A stretch of DNA of 64,000 nucleotides from UBA5078 sp040384465 (GCA_040384465.1 JAZKJF010000003.1:1-64000); one strand, 5' to 3'; positions 35,206 through 44,139 are shown, counted from the stretch's first letter. A program made the numbers and translations. Notes: a model not told the origin generated them from the sequence alone.

Positions 35206-36090
35206 CTAGTGTGCCGGGCCTTCCCCGGTTTGCTCGAACAGCAATGCCAGCTCTCCCGGCCCGAAGTTGTACTCGGTGCCGCAGAATTCACAACAGATCT
35301 CGATGCCGCCGCGCTCGGCAACCAACTCATCGATCTCATGCCTGCCCATCACCAGCAGTGCGCGAGCTGTGCGCTCCCGCGTGCAACTGCACTTGAAGAC
35401 GAGGTCATGCGGTGTAAAGAGACGCAACTCTTCCTGATGGTAGAGACGATGCAGGATCTCGGCATTGGGCAGATCCAGCAATTCGTCATCCGTGAGGGTG
35501 CGCGCCAGCGTCGAGAAATGCTCCCAGTGTTGTGCGCGTACGTCGGCGTCCTTGTGCAGTTGTGCAGGCAACTGCTGCAGCAGCATGGCCGCCACTCCGT
35601 CGCGGTTGGTGGCGATAGTGAACTGTGTCGCCAACTGCTCAGACTGCTCGAAATATTCGAGGAGGCACTCCTCCAGCGAGTTGCCCTCCAGCGTCACGAT
35701 GCCCTGATAAGGCTCGCCCTTCTTGGTGTCGATAGTGATCACCAGCGTGCCGTCACGCAGCAGCTCCGTGAACTCGGCACTGGTGGGCACTGCATCATAA
35801 CGGGCGATGCCACGCACCTCCCCGTTGCTGGTGCACTCCGCCATCATCAGCGCCACCTGGCCTTTGCTGCGAACCTGCAACACCAGACGACCATCGAACT
35901 TGATCGTGGTGCTCAGCAACACACTGGCCGCCAGGAATTCGCCGAGCAGCCTGGCGACCGCCTCCGGGTAGTGCTTGCCGTGCACCGTGTCGATGTAGGA
36001 CTTGTTGAGTCTGACGAGTTCGCCACGAATATCCGCATTCTCGAAGATAAAACGCTGACTGCTGTCGTGGGCCTGTACTGTGGTGGTCAT
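35206..36090 (-). CDS. hslO: Redox-regulated chaperone Hsp33
   Basis: A 294-residue Hsp33, of normal length. The N-terminal substrate-binding domain contains SKGQVALMMAECTSNGEVRG. The C-terminal zinc switch has CxC (KCSCTRE) and CxxC (CCEFCG), which release zinc under oxidative stress and activate the holdase. The start lies four bases after the trpE(G) stop with AAGGCATAACACC before the ATG, so it is probably co-transcribed with and coupled to the tryptophan gene. This is an unusual partnership. Confidence 0.95.
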   Translation of the reverse strand: MTTTVQAHDSSQRFIFENADIRGELVRLNKSYIDTVHGKHYPEAVARLLGEFLAASVLLSTTIKFDGRLVLQVRSKGQVALMMAECTSNGEVRGIARYDAVPTSAEFTELLRDGTLVITIDTKKGEPYQGIVTLEGNSLEECLLEYFEQSEQLATQFTIATNRDGVAAMLLQQLPAQLHKDADVRAQHWEHFSTLARTLTDDELLDLPNAEILHRLYHQEELRLFTPHDLVFKCSCTRERTARALLVMGRHEIDELVAERGGIEICCEFCGTEYNFGPGELALLFEQTGEGPAH

Positions 36091-36094
36091 GGTG

Positions 36095-38458
36095 TTATGC
36101 CTTGGTCCTGTCTATTTTTTTCTGCTGCGTTTTTTTCTGGTGCGGTCGGTGCTGCCGCGCGAGCGCGCATTGTACAACATTGGCCACCAGACGCCGCCCG
36201 CACTCGTGTTCCAGACTGAGGATCGACTCAGGATGAAACTGCACCGCTGACCAGGGCAGGGTGGCGTGCTCCACGGCCATCACCACACCGTCCTCGGTTT
36301 GCGCAGTCGCGCGCAATGAGTCGGGCAAACGCAGTGCGTGCAGCGAGTGGTAACGCCCGGCGGTGAAGCGCTCCGGTACGCCATTGAACAACTCGCTGTC
36401 TGTGTGGATCACGGTCGAGGGTTTGCCATGCATCGGGACCGTGAGCACACCCAGCTCGCCGCCGCAGTACTCGACTATGCCTTGCAGCCCGAGGCAGACG
36501 CCGAATACCGGGATGCCTTGGGCTTCGCAGAGCGCCAGCGTGTCGTTGAGACCGAAGTCCTCGGGGCGGCCGGGGCCGGGGGAGAGGATCACGAGGTCGA
36601 AGGGCTTTGCCCGCGATTCCAGCAACCTCTGCCGCGCCAGCGGCGCCCGCAGCGTCTCCAGCTGCACGCCATGCTCGCGAAAATAGCTCGCGAGGTTGTG
36701 GACGAAGGAGTCCCGGTGATCGACCATCAGCACGCGCAGACTGCTGCCATCGACTCGCAACTTTTCAGCAAGACCGACAGCCCCAATGAGCGACGTTCCG
36801 CGCACGGCGGCCAGCACCGCGCTGGCCTTCAGGCGTGTCTCCGCCTCCTCCGCCTCGGGGTCGGAATCCATCAGCAACGTCGCTCCCACCCGTACCTGTG
36901 CCAGACCATTCTTGATCCGCGCCGCGCGCAGCGTCAGACCGGTGTTGAGGTTGCCGTCGAAACCAATGCAGCCGATGGCGCCGCCGTACCAGAGGCGCGG
37001 CGACTTCTCATGATCCTCGATAAACTGCATCGCCGCCTGCTTCGGTGCACCGGTGACGGTCACAGCCCAGGTGTGGCTGAGGAAGCCGTCCAGCGCGTCG
37101 CACTCGGGCAACAGCGTGCCCTCGACATGATCGACGGTGTGAATCAGCCGTGAGTACAGCTCCACCTGCCGTCGCCCTATCACCCGGACACTGCCCGGCA
37201 AGCAGACCCGGCTCTTGTCGTTGCGATCCACATCCGTGCACATCGACAACTCGGCCTCATCTTTGTCGGAGTTGAGCAGCGTCTTGATCTGCCGGGCATC
37301 GGCGATGGCGTCGATACCCCGGGCGATGGTGCCCGAGATCGGGCAGGTCTCGATGCGCTGCCCGCGCACCCGGACATACATCTCCGGCGAGGCGGCCAGC
37401 AGGTACTCTTGTTCGCCCAGATTCATCAGTGTGCCGTAGGGCGCCGGATTGGATTTCTGCAGGCGCTCGAACACTTCGGAAGGTTTGTCTTTGCAGGGCT
37501 CGTGAAACACCTGACCGGGGACGACCTCGAAGAGATCGCCACGTCGAAAAAAGTCCTGGGCGCGTCGCACCACGTCGGCGTATTCGCCCGTGGCGTGATC
37601 GGTGGTGCTGTGACTGCCAGCCCTCTGACCATCGCCGTGGTTCCCTTTCAGGCTCGGCGTGAAAGGCACACTGGCACCGATACGGCGCAGACCTCCGGTG
37701 GTATCAAGGGCTTCATTGCCCGCACCGGCCCGCCGACAGACGAAGTCGTAGCGGTAGACACTCGCCGTGCCGGTATGGTGATCAGCAACCACGATTTCAT
37801 CCGGCAGGTACAGCACCAGATCACGAGTTGCAGGGTCACGTTGCTGCCGCTTCAGCACCGGCTCGAACTGAAAGGCGAGGTCGTACGCGAAGGCGCCGTA
37901 GAGGCCGAGGTAGGCGTCTCTGCTGCTGCCGAAATGCTGCACCAGCGCGCGCAGGACACTGAAGACGCTGGGCTGACGGCTGCGGGTCTCCTCTGCGAAC
38001 TCCGTTGGCGCGGCGGCGATCTGCACCGTCACCTGAGTGCGCGTGCTGTGCAGTTCAACCACGGCCGTTTTGATGGCTGACGTGACGTCCTCGCCAGCGA
38101 GTGCCCGCAGCACCTCAGGCAACAGAATCTCGCCGCGCGGATTCAAGGCCTCGATGACCACCGTGCGATCCCGCGCTGTGACCACCAAGGGCGGATTGAT
38201 GAAACCGATGTCCCAGCGGGTATAACGCCCCGGGTATTCGAACGACGAACTGAGCAGCACACCGCGCTGACTGTCGAGCTGGGTGCGCAAGCGGGCGATG
38301 GCCTGCCGGTAGTCATCCGGATTGCCGCAGCGCTGAATGGAGCGCTGCACGCGCACACCTCCAGCAGTCATGTAGTGCATGTGTTCAAGCGGGCGACCGC
38401 TATCGATACCGCTGCTGAACGGAGTGGTGGCGTGCATTGGTTCGTTACTGGAGATCAT
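36095..38458 (-). CDS. trpE(G): Fused anthranilate synthase TrpE-TrpG
   Basis: A 787-residue fusion. Residues about 30-520 form the chorismate-binding TrpE part (PISGTIARG; DKDEAELSMCTDVDRND; TVTGAPKQAAMQFIE; GGAIGCIGFDG). After a linker, about residues 575-775 form a class I glutamine amidotransferase (FGVCLGLQG with the nucleophilic Cys; AVQFHPESIL with the catalytic His). It makes anthranilate from chorismate and glutamine, the first step to tryptophan. Such fusions are known in rhizobia and some gammaproteobacteria. Phenazine-type PhzE is less likely since no phenazine genes are near. A leader peptide with two Trp codons precedes it. Confidence 0.93.
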   Translation of the reverse strand: MISSNEPMHATTPFSSGIDSGRPLEHMHYMTAGGVRVQRSIQRCGNPDDYRQAIARLRTQLDSQRGVLLSSSFEYPGRYTRWDIGFINPPLVVTARDRTVVIEALNPRGEILLPEVLRALAGEDVTSAIKTAVVELHSTRTQVTVQIAAAPTEFAEETRSRQPSVFSVLRALVQHFGSSRDAYLGLYGAFAYDLAFQFEPVLKRQQRDPATRDLVLYLPDEIVVADHHTGTASVYRYDFVCRRAGAGNEALDTTGGLRRIGASVPFTPSLKGNHGDGQRAGSHSTTDHATGEYADVVRRAQDFFRRGDLFEVVPGQVFHEPCKDKPSEVFERLQKSNPAPYGTLMNLGEQEYLLAASPEMYVRVRGQRIETCPISGTIARGIDAIADARQIKTLLNSDKDEAELSMCTDVDRNDKSRVCLPGSVRVIGRRQVELYSRLIHTVDHVEGTLLPECDALDGFLSHTWAVTVTGAPKQAAMQFIEDHEKSPRLWYGGAIGCIGFDGNLNTGLTLRAARIKNGLAQVRVGATLLMDSDPEAEEAETRLKASAVLAAVRGTSLIGAVGLAEKLRVDGSSLRVLMVDHRDSFVHNLASYFREHGVQLETLRAPLARQRLLESRAKPFDLVILSPGPGRPEDFGLNDTLALCEAQGIPVFGVCLGLQGIVEYCGGELGVLTVPMHGKPSTVIHTDSELFNGVPERFTAGRYHSLHALRLPDSLRATAQTEDGVVMAVEHATLPWSAVQFHPESILSLEHECGRRLVANVVQCALARQHRPHQKKTQQKKIDRTKA

Positions 38459-38540
38459 GGTCGAGTCCTCATTGCTCCCGTTGGTGTTCCCTGGGGCGTG
38501 GCCTCGGGGATCGGGCGGACTCTTGGCTGGTCATTACGGA

Positions 38541-38610
38541 TTCAGAACGGTGGGCATTCGTTGTTCTGAAAAAGTACTGCAGGTCGGGCCGCCGGATTCC
38601 AGAGGCGGCC
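38541..38610 (-). promoter_or_regulatory. Candidate trp attenuator structures
   Basis: Downstream of the leader peptide the RNA can fold GGCCGCC (38610-38604) with GGCGGCC (38593-38587) around ten bases. Five U follow 13 bases later (38573-38569). A second stem, TTCAGAAC (38570-38563) with GTTCTGAA (38548-38541), follows. The Trp-codon segment GGUGGCC (38659-38653) can pair with GGCCGCC using one G-U, giving alternative folds as in classical attenuation. The U-tract is displaced from the stem, so which fold terminates is unclear. Confidence 0.5.
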
Positions 38611-38621
38611 ACAGGTTTTCG

Positions 38622-38690
38622 TCAGAAAATCCCTTGCTGGCAGCCCGATTGGGGCCACCAATAAAACGAATGACGGTGGGTGTCATTCAT
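38622..38690 (-). CDS. trpL: Leader peptide with tandem Trp codons
   Basis: A 22-residue open frame, MNDTHRHSFYWWPQSGC..., with adjacent TGG TGG codons at residues 11-12, ending in TGA at 38622. It lies between a good sigma-70 promoter and trpE(G) on the same strand. Tandem Trp codons in a short frame before trpE(G) are the hallmark of ribosome-mediated attenuation. No strong ribosome site precedes the ATG. An in-frame ATG eight codons upstream would lie almost at the predicted transcript start, so the ATG at 38690 is preferred. Confidence 0.75.
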   Translation of the reverse strand: MNDTHRHSFYWWPQSGCQQGIF

Positions 38691-38723
38691 GAATATTTGC
38701 GAGGGAGTGTTCATAGGGCGGCG

Positions 38724-38752
38724 ATGATCGACGGGAAAGGCAAGCTTGTCAA
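38724..38752 (-). promoter_or_regulatory. Sigma-70 promoter for trpL-trpE(G)-hslO
   Basis: A perfect -35 TTGACA (38752-38747), a 17-base spacer and -10 GATCAT (38729-38724, four of six consensus bases). The predicted start lies about 25-30 bases upstream of the trpL ATG. The remaining bases to 38888 carry no recognised gene. Confidence 0.65.
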
Positions 38753-38888
38753 GGCAGCCCAACGCTGGATTATTCACGCACATCTCGTGTGGGGATGGAC
38801 ATTCGCGACGATTCTGTCTATTTTCCACTGCGACCACCCCATTCAACCGACGCCCTTTTTGCCGTCTTTGCCTGAGCAGACCGAAGCA

Positions 38889-39971
38889 ATGAAAAGATCT
38901 GTGAATCCTGTACTGACCTGTGCCCTGTCAAATCGTTCTCTATTGCAATGCGCTCTCCGCTCCACCTTCGCGATCAGCCTGCTGCTGCCGCTGAGTTCAT
39001 TGCAGGCACAGACCCTGGATACACCCGCCGGCTGGACCATGCCTCGCACAGAGTACGGACACCCCAACCTGCAGGGCATGTGGGGCAACCGCACGCAGAC
39101 GCCGATGGAGCGCCCGGAAGCACTTGGCGAGCAACGTGCCTACACCGAAGCGGAGGCGCTGGCCATGGAGCAAGCGCTGCATGCCACCGAAGCCGGTAAG
39201 CCGACTGTGCTGGACCCCAACCGTGAAGCCCCCGAAGAAGGCCAGCGGATCGGTCAGGAGGCCGAAGCGGATTACTCGGATGTCGGCATGATCGTCACCC
39301 AGATCAACGGCGAATACCGCACCTCTCTCATCATCGACCCGCCCAACGGTCGCTACCCCTTCGTCGAAGGTGGCCGTCAACTGGACATCTACGGTCAGTG
39401 GCGCGCCCAGGGGTTCGCCGAATTCGACGGCCCGGAGATTCGCCCCGGTGGCGAGCGCTGCCTGCAGGCCATCGGCACCATGCCGCCTATGGCACTGTTG
39501 CCCTACAACTCCAACGTGCAGATCGTGCAGAACAAGGATTACGTGATAATCCTCGGCGAGATGGTGCACGACGCCCGCATCATCCGCCTGGACAGCGAGC
39601 ATCAGCCCTCGCACATGAAGCTCTGGTTCGGCGACTCCATCGGCCACTGGGAGGACGACACACTGGTTGTCCACTCCACCAACTTCCACCCGCAGAACTC
39701 CAACAGTCGCGGCATCTTCTCAACCGCCATTGAGGTGGACGAGCGCTTCACCATCATCAACGACACCGAAATCTTCTACACCTACACCGTCACCGACCCG
39801 GTGATCTACACCCAGCCCTACACCGTGGAGATGAAGCTGTATCGCCTGCCTGCGGGCGAGACGATGTATGAATTCGCCTGTCACGAGGGCAATTATTCGA
39901 TGGAGATCATCCTGCGCGGCGCGCGCCACCAGGAGCATGATGCTCGCCTCGCCGAGGAAGCCGCCCAATGA
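38889..39971 (+). CDS. Secreted protein of unknown function, paralogue A
   Basis: A 360-residue protein with a signal peptide ending near SLQAQ (about residue 39). The mature part begins with the repeated family motif PRTEYGHPNLQGMWGN and has TEAEALAMEQAL, YRTSLIIDPPNGRYPF, QNKDYVIILGEMVHDARII and FACHEGNYSMEIIL. It lacks Cys-rich or metal motifs that would name an enzyme. It overlaps the next gene by four bases (ATGA), and that gene encodes a close paralogue. The function is unknown, and expression as a pair suggests a common periplasmic role. Confidence 0.8.
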   Translation: MKRSVNPVLTCALSNRSLLQCALRSTFAISLLLPLSSLQAQTLDTPAGWTMPRTEYGHPNLQGMWGNRTQTPMERPEALGEQRAYTEAEALAMEQALHATEAGKPTVLDPNREAPEEGQRIGQEAEADYSDVGMIVTQINGEYRTSLIIDPPNGRYPFVEGGRQLDIYGQWRAQGFAEFDGPEIRPGGERCLQAIGTMPPMALLPYNSNVQIVQNKDYVIILGEMVHDARIIRLDSEHQPSHMKLWFGDSIGHWEDDTLVVHSTNFHPQNSNSRGIFSTAIEVDERFTIINDTEIFYTYTVTDPVIYTQPYTVEMKLYRLPAGETMYEFACHEGNYSMEIILRGARHQEHDARLAEEAAQ

Positions 39972-40981
39972 GAGCTGCGTTGAGCCTGGCCGTCGCGGCC
40001 GCCTTGCTGAATGTCTCCCTGTCCGCCATGGCCGCCGGCAACACTGGCTGGGAAGTGCCTCGCACCGAATACGGCCACCCAGACCTGCAGGGCTACTGGA
40101 CCAATACCACGCTGACGCCCATTGAACGTCCTGTCGAACTGGGCGACAAAAAAGCCTATACCGAAGCCGAAGCCCTGGCACTGGAGAACGCTGCCCGTGA
40201 CTTCGAAATACAGAAAGCCGAGCCCTTGGATGCGGACCGTGCCCCGCCTCCTGTCGGCGGGGCTATAGGCCAGGAAGCCGACATCAACTTCAGCGACGTC
40301 TTCACCAATGTCCTCAAGGTGCGTGGTGAATATCGCACCTCCATGATCGTCGATCCGGCCAATGGCCGTTTCCCGTTCCGCGAAGATGGCCGTCGTCAGG
40401 ACATTTTTGCACAGTGGACTGCTCAAGGCCTTGGCTCTGCCGATGGCCCCGAGGCGCGCACGCCGGGCGACCGCTGTCTGTCGCGCGGCATTCCACCGAT
40501 GACGGTGACTCCCTACAACAACAACTACCAGATCGTGCAGAACAAGGATTACGTGATGCTGATGGGTGAGATGGTGCATGACGCCCGCATCATCCGTCTC
40601 GACAAGGAACACATGCCGGGCGACGCGAAAAACTGGCTGGGCGATTCTGTCGGCCATTGGGACGGCGACGCACTAGTGGTGCATACGAAAAACCTGCGCC
40701 CCGAGCTGTCGCACTTCCGTCTCATATCTACCGCTCAGCTGGAACTGACCGAGCGGTTTGAAATTGTCTCCGAGAGCGAGATTCTCTACACCGTCACGGT
40801 GACCGACCCGCAGGTTTACACCCAGCCCTTCACCGAGGAAATCACCCTCATGCGCAAGGCGCCCGGGGACCTCATTTACGAATACTCCTGCCACGAGGGC
40901 AACTACGGCCTGGAAGGCATTCTGGCTGGTGCTCGCCGCGTAGAGTGGGATGCGCGTCAGACCACCGGCGAGAGCAACTGA
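39968..40981 (+). CDS. Secreted protein of unknown function, paralogue B
   Basis: A 337-residue protein with a signal peptide ending near SAMAAG (about residue 20). It matches paralogue A along its whole length (PRTEYGHPDLQGYWTN; YRTSMIVDPANGRFPF; QNKDYVMLMGEMVHDARII; SCHEGNYGLEGIL). The pair arose by tandem duplication, and the copies have diverged substantially. The strictly shared HDARIIRLD, DSxGHW and CHEGNY segments are candidates for a functional site. The start overlaps the stop of paralogue A, and the transcript probably ends near the REP-like pair at 41025. Confidence 0.8.
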   Translation: MRAALSLAVAAALLNVSLSAMAAGNTGWEVPRTEYGHPDLQGYWTNTTLTPIERPVELGDKKAYTEAEALALENAARDFEIQKAEPLDADRAPPPVGGAIGQEADINFSDVFTNVLKVRGEYRTSMIVDPANGRFPFREDGRRQDIFAQWTAQGLGSADGPEARTPGDRCLSRGIPPMTVTPYNNNYQIVQNKDYVMLMGEMVHDARIIRLDKEHMPGDAKNWLGDSVGHWDGDALVVHTKNLRPELSHFRLISTAQLELTERFEIVSESEILYTVTVTDPQVYTQPFTEEITLMRKAPGDLIYEYSCHEGNYGLEGILAGARRVEWDARQTTGESN

Positions 40982-41024
40982 TTCCGTCACCGCTGTGTGA
41001 ATCTGCTCCTGTGTGAATCTTACT

Positions 41025-41103
41025 CTGTGGGAGCCTGCCTGCAGGCGATTTGATCTGGCCCTGTGCCAGGATCAGAAAATCGCGTGCAGGCACGCTCCCA
41101 CAG
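41025..41103. repeat. Inverted pair of REP-like elements
   Basis: CTGTGGGAGCCTGCC... and its near reverse complement (ending GCTCCCACAG) form a 79-base imperfect hairpin, 44 bases after paralogue B. It is a G-variant (TGTGGGAG) of the family at 5366. The layout equals the pair between nirB and nirD. Confidence 0.8.
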
Positions 41104-41212
41104 GCAGTGCACCGATAAATTGCATATAGCGCCTTCTGTGTTCCAACGAACAGAACTGCCCCTTCGATCTGGCTACCTTGGCTGCAGTTACCCAATCACA
41201 AGGAGTCAATGT

Positions 41213-41602
41213 ATGAAAATTATAAAAATGTTGAGAAAGCCCGCTGTATTCGCCGTTGTTGTCGCGCTGTCTGCGGCAGGCATCCACGCTCCGGTCATGG
41301 CAGCCCCGATTGCGACCGCTGAGATCGCGATGCAGGCAGAGCTGCAGATGCAGCGTGACGACGTGCGTTCCATGATGGCGCGTGCCGATGTGCGTGATGC
41401 GATGCTCGGTTATGGCATCAGTGCCTCCGACATCGATACCCGCATCAACAACCTGACCGAAAGCGAACTGCTGCAGATCCAGAATCAACTTGCTGGTCTT
41501 CCTGCTGGTGGTAACGGTGTCGTCGGCGTAGTACTCGCAATCATCCTGATCTTCGTCCTGCTGGATGTGCTCGGCGCGACTGACGTGTTCCCAAGGATCT
41601 GA
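41213..41602 (+). CDS. PA2779-family membrane protein
   Basis: A 129-residue protein. The signal peptide ends near PVMAAP (about residue 31). The amphipathic helical middle contains LQMQRDDVRSMMARADVRDAMLGYG. A C-terminal membrane segment (VVGVVLAIILIFVLLDVLG) follows. It matches the PA2779 family, which is nearly always found next to a PA2778-type cysteine peptidase, as here. AAGGAGTCAATGT precedes the ATG. Function is not established. Confidence 0.85.
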   Translation: MKIIKMLRKPAVFAVVVALSAAGIHAPVMAAPIATAEIAMQAELQMQRDDVRSMMARADVRDAMLGYGISASDIDTRINNLTESELLQIQNQLAGLPAGGNGVVGVVLAIILIFVLLDVLGATDVFPRI

Positions 41603-41610
41603 TTCTCAAC

Positions 41611-42564
41611 ATGCACTCGACACTGTCTACGAGGCTGCTGGTCAGTCTCACGTTCACCGCCCTGCTGAGTGCATGTGTTTCTGCTCCACAGTCTGCTGCC
41701 TTGCGGCAGCAGACTCCCCCCGAATTCACGGCGCCTGTGTTACTTCGTCAGGTGCCTTTTTATCCTCAGGAACTCTACCAGTGCGGCCCCGCTGCCCTCG
41801 CCACGTTACTCGGCGCCAGTGGTGTCCAAGTGACACCCGACCAGCTGGTGCCGCTGGTCTATGTGCCGGAGCGCGAGGGTTCCTTTCAGGTGGAGATGGT
41901 GGCCACGACCCGCAGTCATGGCCGTCTTGCCTATCTGATTGCGCCGACACTCGACGCCTTGCTCAGCGAAGTGGCCGCAGGCCATCCGGTGCTGGTGCTG
42001 CAGAATCTCGCGCTGGACATTTATCCGCAGTGGCACTTTGCCGTCGTGAAGGGTTTCGACCTGGAGCGCGGCAAGCTGATCCTCAACTCCGGCATCCACG
42101 AAGACTATGAAGTTTCCACCGCCGTGTTCGAGCGCACCTGGGCGCGTGCCGAGCATTGGGGCGTACTCGCGCTGCAGCCTGGCTCCATGCCGGCGCAGCC
42201 AGAAGCAGCCCCTTACTTCAGCGCGCTGGCTGCCATCGAGGAAGACATTGAGCCAGCACTGGTGAACCGCGCCTATGTCAGTGGGCTGGAGGTCTGGCCG
42301 ACTGATCGCAATCTGCTGATGGGCTATGGCAATCGCTTGTACGCGGAGAAATACGCGGCAGCGGCAGCGATTCAGTTCGGCAAAGTCGTCGAGCACTATC
42401 CCGACTATGCCCCCGCCCACAACAATCTGGCCAACGTACTGTTTGAACAGGGGCAGCGCGAACAGGCACTCATCCACGCCCAGGAGGCGATTCGCCTTGG
42501 CGGTGACTACCTCGAAAATTATCGCGAAACTTTGCGCATGATCGATGGGGATGTGGGGGTCTAG
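41611..42564 (+). CDS. PA2778-family cysteine peptidase lipoprotein
   Basis: A 317-residue protein. The lipobox LLSAC gives an acylated Cys at about residue 22. A C39-like papain-fold peptidase domain follows, with the catalytic Cys in YQCGPAALATLL and His in WHFAVVKGFD. A C-terminal TPR-like segment covers about residues 225-310 (AAIQFGKVVEHYPDYAPAHNNLANVLFEQ). It starts eight bases after the PA2779-type gene, forming the conserved pair. It is probably anchored in the envelope, with the partner as candidate substrate or membrane anchor; that role is inferred. Confidence 0.87.
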   Translation: MHSTLSTRLLVSLTFTALLSACVSAPQSAALRQQTPPEFTAPVLLRQVPFYPQELYQCGPAALATLLGASGVQVTPDQLVPLVYVPEREGSFQVEMVATTRSHGRLAYLIAPTLDALLSEVAAGHPVLVLQNLALDIYPQWHFAVVKGFDLERGKLILNSGIHEDYEVSTAVFERTWARAEHWGVLALQPGSMPAQPEAAPYFSALAAIEEDIEPALVNRAYVSGLEVWPTDRNLLMGYGNRLYAEKYAAAAAIQFGKVVEHYPDYAPAHNNLANVLFEQGQREQALIHAQEAIRLGGDYLENYRETLRMIDGDVGV

Positions 42565-42568
42565 GGAA

Positions 42569-43420
42569 TTAGCCACCAGCTAACTGCAGTAGCCTTTGTG
42601 AAAAGAACCGCACACTCCAAAGCTCAAGACTCTTCTGCTCCGCTGGTCTCAGGAATGGCTCTACATCTACAGCGGCGGCTTTCCAATCAATGCTTTCAAT
42701 TTTCTCCAGCAAGGTTTTTACCAACCAAGCCGTATCGACCTCCAGCGTATCCTGCCCTTGCCACGGCCCCCATTGCACAAGCGCATTGCGCAGATGCAAC
42801 AAATTGGGTGATATCCCCTGCTTGATATACCAATTAAAGTCATACCAGTCGCGGCCCTTGAGATAAGGCCGACACAAGAGCGCATGAATCTTCAGCGCAA
42901 AATTGCTGCCAAGGTCCTGATGACAAACTTCATAGTCCGTTGGGAAATCCAAGAAAGTGTGCACATATCCTGAACCAGCAGGCGGCAGGAGATCGATCTC
43001 CAATTTGATGCTGATCTTCTGGTCTGGGTGGCCTCTGTAAAACGAGAGCTTCAACTGATTGCTGATGGAGCTGTCCTTGATGACCGCTTTCTTGACTCGT
43101 TGCTCCATGCGGTCTTTCGGCAAAGCTTCTGACTTCAAGCCGTACTCCGCAAAGCAGATCTGCAGGTCCTTCAAATACCGCGACCACGCAAAAGTCGGGT
43201 CAGGCTCTTTGAGCATGAAATCCAGGTCTTCTGAAAAACGCGGTAACCTGTGCAGAATCCGCAGAGAGGTGCCTCCTTGAAAGGCCGCCACTTCAAAAAA
43301 TCTGGCTCGCCATAAGGCATACAATGCTATTTCTTGAATGATCTCCTTGGTGGCCTGTTCCTCCTGAACAGGATTAGTCGCCTTGTAACTATCCAATCGC
43401 TGCTGAATGATTTCAATCAT
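42569..43420 (-). CDS. abiEii: AbiEii-type toxin (nucleotidyltransferase)
   Basis: A 283-residue AbiEii/AbiGii family protein. The nucleotidyltransferase signature is GGTSLRILHRLPRFSEDLDF (about residues 50-69). The later conserved Lys/Asp motif is KGRDWYDFNWYI (about 189-200). In characterised AbiE systems this protein stops growth and the antitoxin AbiEi blocks it at transcription and function level. It starts eight bases inside the antitoxin gene. Base composition and codon choice look less GC-rich than the neighbours, fitting acquisition by transfer. Confidence 0.92.
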   Translation of the reverse strand: MIEIIQQRLDSYKATNPVQEEQATKEIIQEIALYALWRARFFEVAAFQGGTSLRILHRLPRFSEDLDFMLKEPDPTFAWSRYLKDLQICFAEYGLKSEALPKDRMEQRVKKAVIKDSSISNQLKLSFYRGHPDQKISIKLEIDLLPPAGSGYVHTFLDFPTDYEVCHQDLGSNFALKIHALLCRPYLKGRDWYDFNWYIKQGISPNLLHLRNALVQWGPWQGQDTLEVDTAWLVKTLLEKIESIDWKAAAVDVEPFLRPAEQKSLELWSVRFFSQRLLQLAGG

Positions 43421-44081
43421 GCTTCGCCTCCATGCTCAGCTCTTTTACCAACTTGTTAATAAAATCCTGCATCCGTTTTTGCTTGTACACAAGTCTCAGT
43501 GTCTCCAGCTGAGTGCTACTTACCGAGCGCAGGAAATCCGGATCGATACGCAGCCCTTCTTCCAGCCATGCTATGCCCTGCCACCGTTGTTTGCGCAGGC
43601 ATACCAGATCCAGCAATGCCCGCATAGGCTGCGCAACCAGCATGGTCTGATGATTGATAGTGGTGCGGGCCACCAACTCAAGGAAATGGCCCGGCCGAGT
43701 CGCCAGCGGATGAAAACTAAAGCGACCCAAGACGCTATCTTCAAGCTCGCTGGATTTGGTCCCCGGCACGATGCTGGCCGTGACATGCACAGCCTCGGGA
43801 ATCCAGCCATGAAAGGACAGTGCGGTCTCCAGCGAAATGTAGCTGCCCGGATTTAGCCGCTGCGCCGCCGCAAACGGATGGCAGTCATACGCACGATAGG
43901 GTCTGGCCAGCAGGTAAAGCCCGCGCCGTAGACGATGCAACTCTCCCGACTTGAGCGCTCGATTCACGAGGTTGTAGCGTCGCTGTGGACTTCCTTCGAC
44001 CACTCGGGCCAGTTGGACATCACTTAGCAGCGGTGCTGCCAGACCTTGCTCCAACAGAATACCTGTTAGCGTTTGTGGCAT
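43413..44081 (-). CDS. abiEi: AbiEi-type antitoxin and transcriptional repressor
   Basis: A 222-residue AbiEi protein. The N-terminal winged helix (about 20-60: VVEGSPQRRYNLVNRALKSG) is followed by the C-terminal antitoxin domain (SYISLETALSFHGWIPE). It normally represses its own operon by binding inverted repeats in the promoter, and a matching dyad lies at 44140-44158. The frame overlaps the toxin start, so the two are coupled. Confidence 0.9.
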   Translation of the reverse strand: MPQTLTGILLEQGLAAPLLSDVQLARVVEGSPQRRYNLVNRALKSGELHRLRRGLYLLARPYRAYDCHPFAAAQRLNPGSYISLETALSFHGWIPEAVHVTASIVPGTKSSELEDSVLGRFSFHPLATRPGHFLELVARTTINHQTMLVAQPMRALLDLVCLRKQRWQGIAWLEEGLRIDPDFLRSVSSTQLETLRLVYKQKRMQDFINKLVKELSMEAKHD

Positions 44082-44139
44082 GTCTTACCTCAACGCTGCC
44101 TGCAGTGTTCGGCAGCCACCACTCTGTTTATTTCCAGAT

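Noticed and set aside
36095..38458. PhzE-type phenazine enzyme
   Set aside because: The TrpE-TrpG order also fits PhzE, but no phenazine genes are adjacent and a Trp-codon leader peptide precedes it.
5366..41103. CRISPR array formed by the repeated TGTAGGAGCCTGCC elements
   Set aside because: Copies are scattered over 36 kb, palindromic and often in inverted pairs, with no regular spacers and no cas genes; they are REP-like.
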